Both the position numbers and the translations under genes were made by a program. From positions 758,559 to 822,558 of the forward strand of contig KE159598.1 of the NCBI GenBank assembly GCA_000403275.2: a DNA stretch of 64,000 nucleotides, read 5' to 3'. Below are positions 9,528 to 18,339 of the stretch, piece by piece. This stretch comes from Lachnospiraceae bacterium 28-4. GTDB taxonomy: Bacteria > Bacillota > Clostridia > Lachnospirales > Lachnospiraceae. Positions within the stretch are counted from its first letter, which is position 1. Each line of letters starts with the position of its first letter. Below the pieces are notes generated by a model. That model was given only the letters and a program-made list of their open reading frames with translations, made no database searches and had not been told where the DNA came from.

Positions 9528-10079
9528 ATGGATGAAAGATTAAAAGTATATGATGAGAAAATGAAAAAGGCGATTGATTATCTGGCTTCGGATTATGCGA
9601 CAATTCGTGCGGGCAGGGCGAATCCGCATGTGCTGGATAAAATCAAAGTGAATTATTATGGAACGCCGACCCCGATCCAGCAGGTGGGCAATATTACCGT
9701 ACCGGAAGCGAGGATGATCCAGATCGCGCCTTGGGAAAAATCGCTGATTAAGGAAATTGAAAAGGCAATTATGGCCTCTGACGTCGGAATTACGCCTTCT
9801 AACGATGGCTCTATTATCCGGCTTGTATTTCCTGAACTTACGGAGGAGCGTAGAAAGGATCTGGTTAAGGAAGTAAAGAAAAAGGGAGAAGAAAGCAAGG
9901 TTGCTGTCCGCAATATACGCAGGGACGGAAACGATGCTTTCAAAAAGCTGGCAAAAGAAGATGTGTCGGAGGACCAGATTAAGCAGTTAGGGGAAGATTT
10001 GCAGAAAATGACGGATAAGTTTATCAAGGAAATTGATAAATTAGTGGATGAAAAATCAAAAGAAATCCTTACGGTATAA
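9528..10079 (+). CDS. frr: Ribosome recycling factor
   Basis: Splits post-termination ribosomes together with EF-G (183 aa, standard length). The N-terminal region has DYASIRAGRANP-like DYATIRAGRANPHVLD, the middle NITVPEARMIQIAPWEKSLI, and the C-terminal helix VKKKGEESKVAVRNIRRD. It lies in the cytoplasm and is encoded between pyrH and uppS. A structured spacer follows. Confidence 0.97.
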   Translation: MDERLKVYDEKMKKAIDYLASDYATIRAGRANPHVLDKIKVNYYGTPTPIQQVGNITVPEARMIQIAPWEKSLIKEIEKAIMASDVGITPSNDGSIIRLVFPELTEERRKDLVKEVKKKGEESKVAVRNIRRDGNDAFKKLAKEDVSEDQIKQLGEDLQKMTDKFIKEIDKLVDEKSKEILTV

Positions 10080-10093
10080 TTTATTGGGAAGTC

Positions 10094-10164
10094 AGGGACA
10101 GTCGATACAGCCATATCAGCTGATATGGCGGCATCAGTGGATGCGCATCGAATTGTCCCTTTTT
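10094..10164 (+). terminator. Long imperfect hairpin between frr and uppS, possible attenuator
   Basis: Outer arms AGGGACA..TCGAT (from 10094) and ATCGA..TTGTCCCT (to 10160) pair. Inside is an 18-nt perfect palindrome CCATATCAGCTGATATGG at 10111-10128. Five T residues follow the outer stem. It could partly terminate frr transcription or act as an mRNA-processing site; uppS begins 10 nt later. Confidence 0.5.
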
Positions 10165-10174
10165 ATGGAAGGGC

Positions 10175-10906
10175 ATGGATGGTAGAATGCTGGAAAATTT
10201 GAATATTCCGAATCATGTGGCAATTATTCTGGATGGAAATGGAAGATGGGCAAAAAGCAAAGGAATGCCGCGGAATTACGGACATGTACAGGGTGCAAAA
10301 ACGGTGGAGACAATTTGTGAAGAGGCATATCGGATAGGGGTACGATATTTGACGGTATATGCGTTTTCTACGGAAAATTGGAATCGGCCGGAGGATGAAG
10401 TGAACGCCTTAATGAAATTACTGCGCAATTATTTAAAAACCTGTCTGAAAACGGCGGAAAAAAATAAAATGTGTGTCAGAATATTAGGTGATAAGACGGG
10501 ACTGGACGACGATATACGTATGAGGATCGCAGAATTGGAAGAAGCTACCCGCAATAATGACGGCCTTCATTTCCAGATTGCCTTAAATTACGGCGGCAGG
10601 GATGAGATTGTACGGGCGGTGAGGAAAGCGGTGGATCTGGCAGTACAGGGAAAAATAGAAAAAGAAGAAATTACGGAAGAAATATTTGACGGAATGCTTG
10701 ATACGCATGGAATTCCCGATCCGGACCTGCTGATCCGCACCTGTAATGAGCAGCGGATATCTAATTTTCTTCTTTGGCAGCTTGCGTATACGGAGTTTTA
10801 TTTTACACCGGTTCCCTGGCCGGATTTTTCAAAAGACGAATTGATAAAAGCCATAGAAGCATATAATAAAAGGGATAGAAAGTATGGCTTGGTAAAAAAT
10901 GATTAG
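10175..10906 (+). CDS. uppS: Isoprenyl transferase (undecaprenyl diphosphate synthase)
   Basis: Cis-prenyltransferase that condenses isopentenyl diphosphate onto farnesyl diphosphate to give the C55 lipid carrier precursor for cell wall synthesis (243 aa). The catalytic P-loop-like motif [18 protein letters not shown] is at residues 14-31 with the essential Asp. [12 protein letters not shown] and the C-terminal [26 protein letters not shown] are family signatures. It has GGAAGGG before the ATG and is 12 nt from cdsA, the usual uppS-cdsA pair. Confidence 0.96.
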   Translation: [243 protein letters not shown]

Positions 10907-10918
10907 GAGGAAGGACAT

Positions 10919-11746
10919 ATGTTTTTCACTCGGTTACTCAGCAGTATCGTATTGGTGCTCGTTGCCCTTGTGACGTTGCTGCGGGGAGGTTATTTACTGG
11001 CGGCCGTACTTTTGCTCATATCTCTGGTCGCTTACCGCGAATTGTGCAAGGCGTGTAATCTTAATATGGATGCGGAGGAAAAGAGCGTAAATGCTTTGGA
11101 AGCGGCGGGATATGCCGGAATAGTGGTTTATTACGGTATTGTTGTATTCAGCAGTTCACAAGCGGCACAGATGCTTTCCATTTTATTCGTAATGATCGGC
11201 ATGATGTTTGTCTATGTATTTACTTTTCCAAAATATCAGGCATCCCAGGTGATGGCTGCTTTCTTTGGATTTGCTTATGCGCCGGTAATGTTCTCCTTCA
11301 TTTATCAGACAAGACAGTTGCAATATGGCATTTATCTGGTATGGATGATTTTTATCAGTTCCTGGGTCTGCGATACCTTCGCCTACCTGACGGGAATGAT
11401 GATCGGAAAACATAAGATGACCCCTAAGCTAAGCCCAAAAAAATCCATTGAGGGGGCGATAGGAGGCGTAGTCGGCTCCGCGCTGGCAGGGGTTCTTTTT
11501 GGATATTTTATTGTGGAGAGAGTAGTTCCGGATCAGCAGATTACATGGGTATTTGCCGCGATCGGCGGAATAGGCGCGATGATTTCCCAGATCGGCGATT
11601 TGGCGGCTTCCGCCATCAAGAGGAATCATAATATTAAGGACTATGGGCATCTGATTCCGGGGCATGGGGGGATTATGGATCGTTTTGACAGCGTGATCTT
11701 TACCGCTCCCATGATTTACGGGCTGGCGCTTCTTTTTATAAGATAA
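10919..11746 (+). CDS. cdsA: Phosphatidate cytidylyltransferase
   Basis: Integral membrane enzyme making CDP-diacylglycerol from phosphatidate and CTP for phospholipid synthesis (275 aa). About eight hydrophobic segments are visible. The family signature is intact near the C-terminus: QIGDLAASAIKRNHNIKDYG followed by PGHGGIMDRFDS. RBS AGGAGGA is upstream of the ATG. It lies between uppS and dxr in the lipid and isoprenoid run. Confidence 0.95.
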   Translation: MFFTRLLSSIVLVLVALVTLLRGGYLLAAVLLLISLVAYRELCKACNLNMDAEEKSVNALEAAGYAGIVVYYGIVVFSSSQAAQMLSILFVMIGMMFVYVFTFPKYQASQVMAAFFGFAYAPVMFSFIYQTRQLQYGIYLVWMIFISSWVCDTFAYLTGMMIGKHKMTPKLSPKKSIEGAIGGVVGSALAGVLFGYFIVERVVPDQQITWVFAAIGGIGAMISQIGDLAASAIKRNHNIKDYGHLIPGHGGIMDRFDSVIFTAPMIYGLALLFIR

Positions 11747-11789
11747 GCGGATGGAATATTCATAAATAATTAATAGCATGGAGGCACGG

Positions 11790-12935
11790 ATGAAAAAAAT
11801 AGCGGTGTTAGGTTCTACGGGGTCGATAGGAACCCAGACCCTGGAGATCGTAAGGCAGAACCGGGATTTGGATGTAGTTGCCCTTGCGGCGGGAAGCAGC
11901 GTGGAAAAGATGGAGCAGCAGATTCGGGAATTTTCTCCCCGGATAGCGGCCATGTGGGATGAAAAGGCATGCAGGGATCTGAGGGAGCGGGTGGCGGATA
12001 CGGATGTAAAAGTCCTGTGCGGTATGGAAGGGCTTTTAGAGATTGCCGTTATGGAAGAGGCGGAAGTATTAGTGACAGCGATCGTAGGGATGATCGGGAT
12101 CAGACCGACCATAGCGGCGATCGAAAGCGGAAAAACGATCGCTCTTGCGAACAAAGAAACATTGGTAACGGCGGGACACATTATTATGCCTCTGGCAGAA
12201 AAGAAGGGAGTATCCATTCTTCCCGTGGACAGCGAACACAGCGCTGTTTTCCAGTCTATGAACGGGGAAAACAAAAAAAGAGTGCAAAAGATACTGCTGA
12301 CCGCCTCCGGCGGGCCATTCCGGGGGAAAAACAGAGGGGAACTGAAAAATATGCAGGTGGAAGATGCCTTAAAGCATCCGAACTGGGCCATGGGAAGAAA
12401 AATTACAGTGGATTCCGCTACAATGGTGAACAAAGGATTGGAAGTCATGGAAGCAAAATGGCTGTTCGGGGTGGATCTGGACAGAATAGAAGTGGTAGTT
12501 CATCCACAGAGTATTATTCATTCCATGGTGGAATACGAGGACGGAGCGGTGATGGCGCAGCTTGGGATGCCGGATATGAAGCTTCCTATCGCGTATGCAT
12601 TGTTTTATCCGGACAGGAGGCCCATGGAGGGGAAAAGAGTAGATTTCTTCCAGCTGGGTACACTGACCTTTGAAAAACCGGATATGGAAACCTTTACGGG
12701 TTTAAAACTGGCTTTTGCAGCAGCAAAGCAGGGCGGCAGCATGCCGACTGTTTATAATGCGGCAAATGAAAAGGCCGTTCATTTATTTTTGGAAAGAAAA
12801 ATAGGATTCATGCAGATTCCGGAACTGATAGAGGCTTCTATGGAAAGGCACAGGATAATAGAAAGGCCGGATGTGGAGGAGATCCTTCAGGCAGAGAGGG
12901 AAACGTATGAATTTATAGGGCAGGTGGTAAATTGA
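11790..12935 (+). CDS. dxr: 1-deoxy-D-xylulose 5-phosphate reductoisomerase
   Basis: Converts DXP to 2-C-methyl-D-erythritol 4-phosphate with NADPH, the committed MEP-pathway step (381 aa). NADPH-binding GSTGSIGTQTLEI is at the N-terminus. The metal and substrate regions LPVDSEHSAVFQ and ASGGPFR, plus KITVDSATMVNKGLEVMEA, are complete. The ATG at 11790 is preferred because GGAGG lies 5 nt upstream; the ATG at 11778 is part of that region. Its TGA overlaps the TTG start of rseP. Confidence 0.96.
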   Translation: MKKIAVLGSTGSIGTQTLEIVRQNRDLDVVALAAGSSVEKMEQQIREFSPRIAAMWDEKACRDLRERVADTDVKVLCGMEGLLEIAVMEEAEVLVTAIVGMIGIRPTIAAIESGKTIALANKETLVTAGHIIMPLAEKKGVSILPVDSEHSAVFQSMNGENKKRVQKILLTASGGPFRGKNRGELKNMQVEDALKHPNWAMGRKITVDSATMVNKGLEVMEAKWLFGVDLDRIEVVVHPQSIIHSMVEYEDGAVMAQLGMPDMKLPIAYALFYPDRRPMEGKRVDFFQLGTLTFEKPDMETFTGLKLAFAAAKQGGSMPTVYNAANEKAVHLFLERKIGFMQIPELIEASMERHRIIERPDVEEILQAERETYEFIGQVVN

Positions 12936-13987
12936 TTGCAACGATTATTTTATTTGTATTAATATTTGGGCTGATTGTAATATCCCATGAATTCGGGCAT
13001 TTTTTGCTGGCTAAGGTCAATGGGATACATGTGGTGGAGTTTGCAGTGGGAATGGGGCCTACCTTGTTCCATTTTCAAAAAGGAGAAACAAAATACAGTC
13101 TGAAGGCGCTGCCGATTGGAGGCGCCTGCATGTATGAGGGAGAGGACGGCCTGAATGCCAAGGAAGGGGAACCGGGAGAAGGTTCGTTTCTCGCGGCAAA
13201 CGTATGGGCAAGAATTGCCGCTGTCGTGGCCGGCCCTTTGTTTAATTTGATATTAGCGTATATCCTGACGTTGATTGTAGTGGCCTTTGACGGTTCCAAC
13301 CGACCGGTCATCCAAAACGTGCTTCCGGGCAGCGCCGCCGAAGCGGCAGGGATACAAGCCGGGGACAGAATCACCAAAATCAATGGGGAAAAGATTCATC
13401 TCGGGGAACAGGTATTTTTGATTTCGGCGCTGAACCGGGGAGAAGATATGGAAGTGGAATATCTTCGGGACGGGGAAAAAAGAAGCGTGACCATAACTCC
13501 GGTTTATGACAGCGGAGCCGGGCGGTATTATATGGGCTTCGCAGGTGTCAGCGAATATTTTAAATGCCAGGGCCTAGAGGTGTTTCCGCACAGCTTTTAT
13601 AAACTGGAATATTGGGTAAGCTCTACTTTTAAAAGTTTAGGAATGCTTTTTTCCGGCAAGGTGACGAAAGACGATGTGGCGGGGCCCGTAGGGATTGCCC
13701 AGCTGGTGGGGAATACCTACGAAGAGGCGAAGCCTTATGGGATGAGCAGCGTGATTCTTTCGATGATGAATATCGCCGTGCTGTTGTCGGTAAATTTAGG
13801 AATATTGAATTTACTGCCGGTTCCTGCTTTGGACGGGGGACGTCTGGTATTTCTTTTGATCGAGGCGGTAAGGGGCAAGCCGATTCCGCCGGAAAAGGAA
13901 GGAATGGTACATCTGGCCGGAATGGCGGCTTTGATGGTATTGATGGTATTCGTTTTGTTTAATGATATTGCGAGAATTTTTTCCTGA
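12932..13987 (+). CDS. rseP: RseP-type site-2 protease with PDZ domain
   Basis: Intramembrane zinc metalloprotease that cleaves transmembrane proteins such as anti-sigma factors and signal peptide remnants (351 aa). The zinc motif HEFGH is at residues 19-23 in the first membrane helix. A single PDZ domain covers about residues 125-195 (NVLPGSAAEAAGIQAGDRI). The second catalytic segment NLLPVPALDGGRLVF carries the LDG motif. It starts at a TTG overlapping the dxr stop, with AGGTGG at good distance. Its natural substrate is not indicated by neighbours. Confidence 0.94.
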   Translation: MIATIILFVLIFGLIVISHEFGHFLLAKVNGIHVVEFAVGMGPTLFHFQKGETKYSLKALPIGGACMYEGEDGLNAKEGEPGEGSFLAANVWARIAAVVAGPLFNLILAYILTLIVVAFDGSNRPVIQNVLPGSAAEAAGIQAGDRITKINGEKIHLGEQVFLISALNRGEDMEVEYLRDGEKRSVTITPVYDSGAGRYYMGFAGVSEYFKCQGLEVFPHSFYKLEYWVSSTFKSLGMLFSGKVTKDDVAGPVGIAQLVGNTYEEAKPYGMSSVILSMMNIAVLLSVNLGILNLLPVPALDGGRLVFLLIEAVRGKPIPPEKEGMVHLAGMAALMVLMVFVLFNDIARIFS

Positions 13988-14009
13988 GTAAGGCAGGGGA
14001 GGAAATAAT

Positions 14010-14960
14010 ATGCCAAAGATTATGACGATGGGAGAACTGTTGTGTGAGATTATGCGTCCGGGAGAAGGAATGGAACTGTATGAAACAGGAGATTTCAAAG
14101 GGCCTTTTCCCAGCGGCGCTCCGGGTATTTTTATTAGTACTGCGGCCAGGCTTGGCTGTTCCTGCGGTATTATTGCGGGCGTGGGGAACGATGATTTCGG
14201 GAAAAATATTATGGACCGGCTGTCAGGAGATGGCGTGGACTGCCGTTGGATCATGAAGAGCGATAAGGGTTCTACGGGAGTAGCGTTTGTGACCTACTAT
14301 GCCAACGGCGACAGAAAATTTATCTTTCACATGAATCATACTCCGGCGGTGGAACCGAAGGCACCGGAAGACCTGGAGGAAATGGAAGATACGGAATATT
14401 TCCATATTATGGGCTGTTCATTGATGGCATCCGTGGAATTTGGGCGGGAAATTTTAAAGACTATGGACCTGTTTGAAAAAAGAGGCGCCAAGATCAGTTT
14501 TGACCCGAATGTGAGGCTGGAACTGCTGCGCGATCCGGCAGCGTTTGATATGGTGCGGGAAGCATTTCGCCAATGCCATATTTTTATGCCGGGCGTACAG
14601 GAATTGAAAATGCTGACGGGGAAAGAGAATATAGAAGAGGCCGTTTCTACAGCTTTTGAAAATGAAAATCTGGAGATACTTGTTCTGAAAAAAGGGTCGA
14701 AGGGTTCCGAAATATATACGGCAAAGGGGCTTGTGCTGGAAATGGGAGTTTATCCGGTTGAAGAGGTGGACGCTACAGGAGCCGGCGACAGCTTTGACGC
14801 AGCTTTTATTTGCGGACTTGCCCAAGGGAAGGGATTGGAGGAGGCTGCACGGATGGGAGCAGCGGCAGGAGCTTTGAACGCGGCGGCGTTCGGGCCGATG
14901 GAAGGCGATATTTCGCCGGAGACTGTGAAAAAATTAATACATATAAATACAAAACTATAA
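14010..14960 (+). CDS. PfkB-family carbohydrate kinase
   Basis: Cytoplasmic sugar kinase of the ribokinase/PfkB superfamily (316 aa). The anion-hole and catalytic motif DATGAGDSFDAAF is near residues 252-264, with the catalytic Asp in GAGDSFD. The N-terminal MGELLCEIMRPG and SGAPGIFISTAARLG match fructokinase and 2-keto-3-deoxygluconate kinase relatives; the exact sugar cannot be decided. RBS AGGGGAGG precedes the ATG. It is followed 29 nt later by a class II aldolase, so the two probably act in sequence on one sugar phosphate. Confidence 0.85.
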   Translation: MPKIMTMGELLCEIMRPGEGMELYETGDFKGPFPSGAPGIFISTAARLGCSCGIIAGVGNDDFGKNIMDRLSGDGVDCRWIMKSDKGSTGVAFVTYYANGDRKFIFHMNHTPAVEPKAPEDLEEMEDTEYFHIMGCSLMASVEFGREILKTMDLFEKRGAKISFDPNVRLELLRDPAAFDMVREAFRQCHIFMPGVQELKMLTGKENIEEAVSTAFENENLEILVLKKGSKGSEIYTAKGLVLEMGVYPVEEVDATGAGDSFDAAFICGLAQGKGLEEAARMGAAAGALNAAAFGPMEGDISPETVKKLIHINTKL

Positions 14961-14989
14961 GACTGCAAGGGATGAAAGGAGAAAGGAAA

Positions 14990-15838
14990 ATGTCATTTGT
15001 CACATCAGAAAAAATGTTATTGGATGCCCAGAAGGGCGGGTATGCGGTAGGCGCATTCAACGTGGAAAACATGGAAATGGTAATGGCTGTTATCGAAGCA
15101 GCGGAGGAGTTGAGGGCTCCGTTGATGCTTCAGACAACGCCTTCTACCGTGAAGTATGCCGGTCTGGATATGTATCTTGCCAATGTAAAGACGGCGGCAG
15201 AGCGTGCCAACGTTCCTGTCTGCATGCATTTGGATCACGGCGACAGCTTTGATCTGGCTATGCGCGCATTGCGTACCGGTTACAGTTCGATTATGATCGA
15301 CGGTTCCCATAATATATTTGAAGAAAATATTGCGGTGACAAAGGCAGTCGTAGATGCTTGCCGTCCTTCCGGGATTCCGGTGGAAGCGGAATTGGGCAAG
15401 GTTGGAGGCAAGGAAGACGATTTGGACGGCGGCAGCGGCGGTTATACGGATCCGGAAGAAGCCAGGGAGTTTGTGGAACGCACGGGCATAGGATCTTTGG
15501 CTGTAGCGATCGGAACGGCCCATGGCGTTTATAAAGGAGAACCCAAATTGGATTTGGATCGTCTGGAAGAGATACGCAAAGTTGTTACGATCCCGCTGGT
15601 ACTGCATGGAGCCAGCGGACTGTCGGAAGAAGCGGTGGCGGAAAGTATCAAAAGGGGCATCTGCAAAGTGAATTTTGCGACGGAACTCAGGATTGCATAT
15701 ACGGATGGGGTAAAGAAATTCCTGGAAGGACATCCTGATGCTTTTGATCCAAAGAAATATGGAAAAGAGGCTATGGAGAAAGTAAAAGAAACGGTAAAAC
15801 AGCGTATAAAAATGTGTGGCTGTGATGGAAAAGCATAA
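14990..15838 (+). CDS. Class II ketose-bisphosphate aldolase
   Basis: Zinc-dependent aldolase of the fructose/tagatose-bisphosphate family (282 aa). Catalytic Asp82 and zinc ligand His83 lie in CMHLDHGDS. Further zinc histidines are in IGTAHGVYKG and LVLHGASGL. The EAELGKVGGKEDD stretch is typical of GatY/KbaY/Fba proteins of this length. ATG 14990 follows GGAGAAAGG and starts the usual MSFVTSEKMLL; upstream in-frame codons lie inside the kinase gene. It is either glycolytic FBA or a partner of the upstream kinase. Confidence 0.9.
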   Translation: MSFVTSEKMLLDAQKGGYAVGAFNVENMEMVMAVIEAAEELRAPLMLQTTPSTVKYAGLDMYLANVKTAAERANVPVCMHLDHGDSFDLAMRALRTGYSSIMIDGSHNIFEENIAVTKAVVDACRPSGIPVEAELGKVGGKEDDLDGGSGGYTDPEEAREFVERTGIGSLAVAIGTAHGVYKGEPKLDLDRLEEIRKVVTIPLVLHGASGLSEEAVAESIKRGICKVNFATELRIAYTDGVKKFLEGHPDAFDPKKYGKEAMEKVKETVKQRIKMCGCDGKA

Positions 15839-15959
15839 AGAGATTTCTGCTGAGGATGGAACACAGCTTTTCGGAAAGGAACTCGACAGGGAATTTGTGG
15901 GTAAGACCATGAAATATCTGGAACAGGAGGAGATATATTATGGTCTTGGGGAAAGTTAA
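15825..15959 (+). CDS. Possible 44-residue small protein overlapping the aldolase end
   Basis: A short frame, MEKHKEISAEDGTQ... ending ...EEIYYGLGES, starts inside the last codons of the aldolase (14-nt overlap) and stops just before the terminator. It is highly charged and has no membrane segment. No good Shine-Dalgarno is visible before its ATG, so it would rely on coupling to aldolase translation. I do not recognise it; it may simply be the 3' untranslated region. Confidence 0.3.
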   Translation: MEKHKEISAEDGTQLFGKELDREFVGKTMKYLEQEEIYYGLGES

Positions 15960-15976
15960 TAGTTACTACTTATGCA

Positions 15977-16014
15977 AAAGCCGTTTTCACTGGAATATAG
16001 TGAAGGCGGTTTTT
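15977..16014 (+). terminator. Terminator of the kinase-aldolase operon
   Basis: Stem AAAGCCGTTTTCACT pairs with AGTGAAGGCGGTTTT (three G-T wobbles, no mismatch), loop of 7 nt, followed by T residues. Confidence 0.85.
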
Positions 16015-16025
16015 GTAATTTTATA

Positions 16026-16054
16026 TTGCGGTTCTATACGGTATCCCTTATAAT
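16026..16054 (+). promoter_or_regulatory. Probable promoter for the PP2C-kinase pair
   Basis: TTGCGG (16026-16031) and TATAAT (16049-16054) with a 17-nt spacer. This leaves a leader of about 135 nt before the PP2C start. Confidence 0.5.
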
Positions 16055-16102
16055 AAAATAAATAAAAAGATCATCTTTAAATTTTTTCATTTCAAGACCA
16101 GT

Positions 16103-16143
16103 GGCACATTCCGGCCACATTTCAGGAAATCAGGTCACATTTC
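16103..16143 (+). repeat. Three short direct repeats GG(C)CACATTYC
   Basis: GGCACATTCC, GGCCACATTTC and GGTCACATTTC occur at about 16103, 16113 and 16133 in the leader of the PP2C gene. The remaining gap (16055-16194) shows no gene. They may be binding sites or the degenerate end of an insertion sequence. Confidence 0.4.
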
Positions 16144-16194
16144 AACGAATCGAACATATTTTCCAAAAAAAATAAAAATGAAATGAGGTGAAAT

Positions 16195-16917
16195 ATGAGG
16201 TTTATTTCTGATGCCTATTGGGACAGAGGGATGAGAGACGGGAATCAGGATTCCATTTCTCTCCAGGAAGTCCGCATGAAAGGGAAAATGGTTGTATTTG
16301 CGCTTGTCTGCGATGGAATCGGCGGACTGGAGCAGGGGGAAAAGGCCAGCGGCTTTGTGGCGGAAAAAATGACGGAATGGTTTTACAGGGAAGCCATTGT
16401 AATGTTAAAACGCCGTAAGAGCAGGAAAAAAATAGAAAAATCGGGTTTAAGGATTTTATATGGCTGCAATAGGGAGATGCAGTGCTTCGGAGAAGAAAAT
16501 GGAAGCAGGATGGGAACGACTGTGACCGCAATGATATTGACAGGAAGGCGTTATTTTCTTTGGCACAGCGGGGATACCCGGGCATACCGGATTACCGGAA
16601 AGGGCGCGGGAGGGAAGATAAGAAGAATGACGACGGATCATACGAGAGATAATGTTACTTTGCTGCGCTGTATCGGAAGCTTTCCATGGACGGCGCCGGA
16701 AGTGCAAAGCGGATATTTGGTAAGAAAGAGTGTCTTTCTCCTCTGTTCTGACGGTTTTAGGAACCGGCTGGCGGAGGAGCGGATCAAGGAAGCGTTTCTG
16801 CCGGAAACGGTAGAAAGAAAGGAACAGATCTATAAACGCCTGAAAGAGATGACGGAATATGTAAAGGGACATGGTGAAAAAGATAATATTTCCGCTGTGG
16901 CAGTGCGGATGGAATAG
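16195..16917 (+). CDS. PP2C-type serine/threonine phosphatase
   Basis: Metal-dependent phosphatase (240 aa) that would remove phosphate from Ser/Thr residues, opposing the kinase encoded next. Metal-binding aspartates are visible in GNQDS (Asp19), VCDGIGG (Asp40), LLCSDGFRN and the C-terminal DNISAVAV. HSGDTRAYR is the usual PP2C motif. It ends 11 nt before the kinase. The pair resembles PrpC-PrkC of Bacillus in order but sits next to ispG rather than with rsgA-rpe. Confidence 0.9.
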   Translation: MRFISDAYWDRGMRDGNQDSISLQEVRMKGKMVVFALVCDGIGGLEQGEKASGFVAEKMTEWFYREAIVMLKRRKSRKKIEKSGLRILYGCNREMQCFGEENGSRMGTTVTAMILTGRRYFLWHSGDTRAYRITGKGAGGKIRRMTTDHTRDNVTLLRCIGSFPWTAPEVQSGYLVRKSVFLLCSDGFRNRLAEERIKEAFLPETVERKEQIYKRLKEMTEYVKGHGEKDNISAVAVRME

Positions 16918-16928
16918 GAGACAGAACG

Positions 16929-18284
16929 ATGAAAGGTATGGAAATAGGAAAGTATATTTTTTATGAGGAATTGGGAAGCGGGGGAAGCGGAACGGTATAC
17001 AGAGTTTATGATAAGCATTTAAAATGCGACAGGGCGGTAAAAAAATTTTCCGAAGAGGGAGAAATATGGAAAAAAGAGATGGATATGCTGAAGGAGTTAA
17101 GACATCCGCTGCTGCCGGTAATCATGGATACTATAGAAGACGGTGAGAACCGATATCTGGTGATGGAATATATTGAGGGGAAAAACTTGCGGGATTACGT
17201 GAGGGAAAGAGGAAGGATCGGACAGGAACAGGCGGTGGAATGGGTGATGGATCTGGCAGAAGCATTAATTTATCTTCATGAAAGGAGCAGCCCTGTGATT
17301 TATCGCGATATGAAACCTGCGAATATTATGGTGGATCAAGGGGGCAATCTCAGGCTGATAGACTTTGGGACGGCATGGATGCGCTATCAGAGGGAGGACA
17401 AGGCTTTCCGGGCCGGAACTTATGGTTATGCCGCCCCGGAGCAGCTGGCAGCGGAAGGAACGGAGGATATGGATGAAAGAAGCGATATTTACGGTCTGGG
17501 CGCTACGCTTTATTATATGCTGACCGGAGAGGATCCGTCGAAGCCGCCGTTTTTGATCCACCCTATTCGTTTTTTCGACAGAAGCTTTCCGGCCGGATTG
17601 GAGCGGGCGGTGGAAAAGGCTACGGCAGCGGAGAAAGAGGCAAGGTATGGAACGATGAGGCAGTTTCAGGCGGTATTGAAGAAATATAAAAAAAAGAATA
17701 GAATGTGGGAGCGGGCGGGAAGAATAACGGAAGGCCTTTATTATATAGCTTTGTTAGGGATATGTATCTGTTTTGCAAGACTGTGCAATGAGCCGGGAAA
17801 AGAAAAGGAAATTCTTTTTTGCGCGGCTGTCATAATCGGGCTGTGCCTGGCGAAGACGGCGGTCGCTTCCTGCACAGGAAGGAACCGGAGAGGAATACGA
17901 AGGGAGAGAAGCCTGCTTTTGACGGAGAAAAGAGGGAAAGGGCTGATGATTTTGTTTATGGGGATTTTATCCATGGCGGTAACGGGTACCGTTCAGGCAT
18001 CGACTTCCAGAAACACAGAACACAGTTTTCCCGTTTCGATAAACAGAGAACAGCCGCTTGCGGAAGAGGAAAATAGTCTTTGGGTGGACGTGAGGAATGA
18101 AAAAGGGCAAAAGCTGCTCATACGTTATGATGCGGTATACTTGCTGACAGAAACGCTGAAATTGGAACTTCCTTTAAGTAATTTTACAGAAGGAGGAATC
18201 TACCGGCTGCGCCTGGAATGCATGGATTGTGAAACGGAGGAAACGAGCAGCAGAACTTTCTATTTAAAAGGTCTTGAACCATAA
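16929..18284 (+). CDS. Membrane-anchored Ser/Thr protein kinase without PASTA domains
   Basis: Hanks-type kinase of 451 aa. The Gly loop [12 protein letters not shown] is at residues 15-26, the ATP lysine in RAVKK (Lys38), the DFG in [10 protein letters not shown] and the APE in YAAPEQ. The catalytic loop reads [10 protein letters not shown], so the usual His of HRD is Tyr124 with Arg125 and Asp126 kept. Three hydrophobic segments follow at about residues 267-282, 296-315 and 337-356. The C-terminal ~95 residues are non-PASTA, probably outside the cell and beta-rich. Sensed signal unknown. Adjacent PP2C is the likely antagonist. Confidence 0.9.
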   Translation: MKGMEIGKYIFYEELGSGGSGTVYRVYDKHLKCDRAVKKFSEEGEIWKKEMDMLKELRHPLLPVIMDTIEDGENRYLVMEYIEGKNLRDYVRERGRIGQEQAVEWVMDLAEALIYLHERSSPVIYRDMKPANIMVDQGGNLRLIDFGTAWMRYQREDKAFRAGTYGYAAPEQLAAEGTEDMDERSDIYGLGATLYYMLTGEDPSKPPFLIHPIRFFDRSFPAGLERAVEKATAAEKEARYGTMRQFQAVLKKYKKKNRMWERAGRITEGLYYIALLGICICFARLCNEPGKEKEILFCAAVIIGLCLAKTAVASCTGRNRRGIRRERSLLLTEKRGKGLMILFMGILSMAVTGTVQASTSRNTEHSFPVSINREQPLAEEENSLWVDVRNEKGQKLLIRYDAVYLLTETLKLELPLSNFTEGGIYRLRLECMDCETEETSSRTFYLKGLEP

Positions 18285-18339
18285 AGGCAAAGTGGGGTAT
18301 GATAGGATCAGGACAGAAGAACAGAAGGAGCGGACAAAA

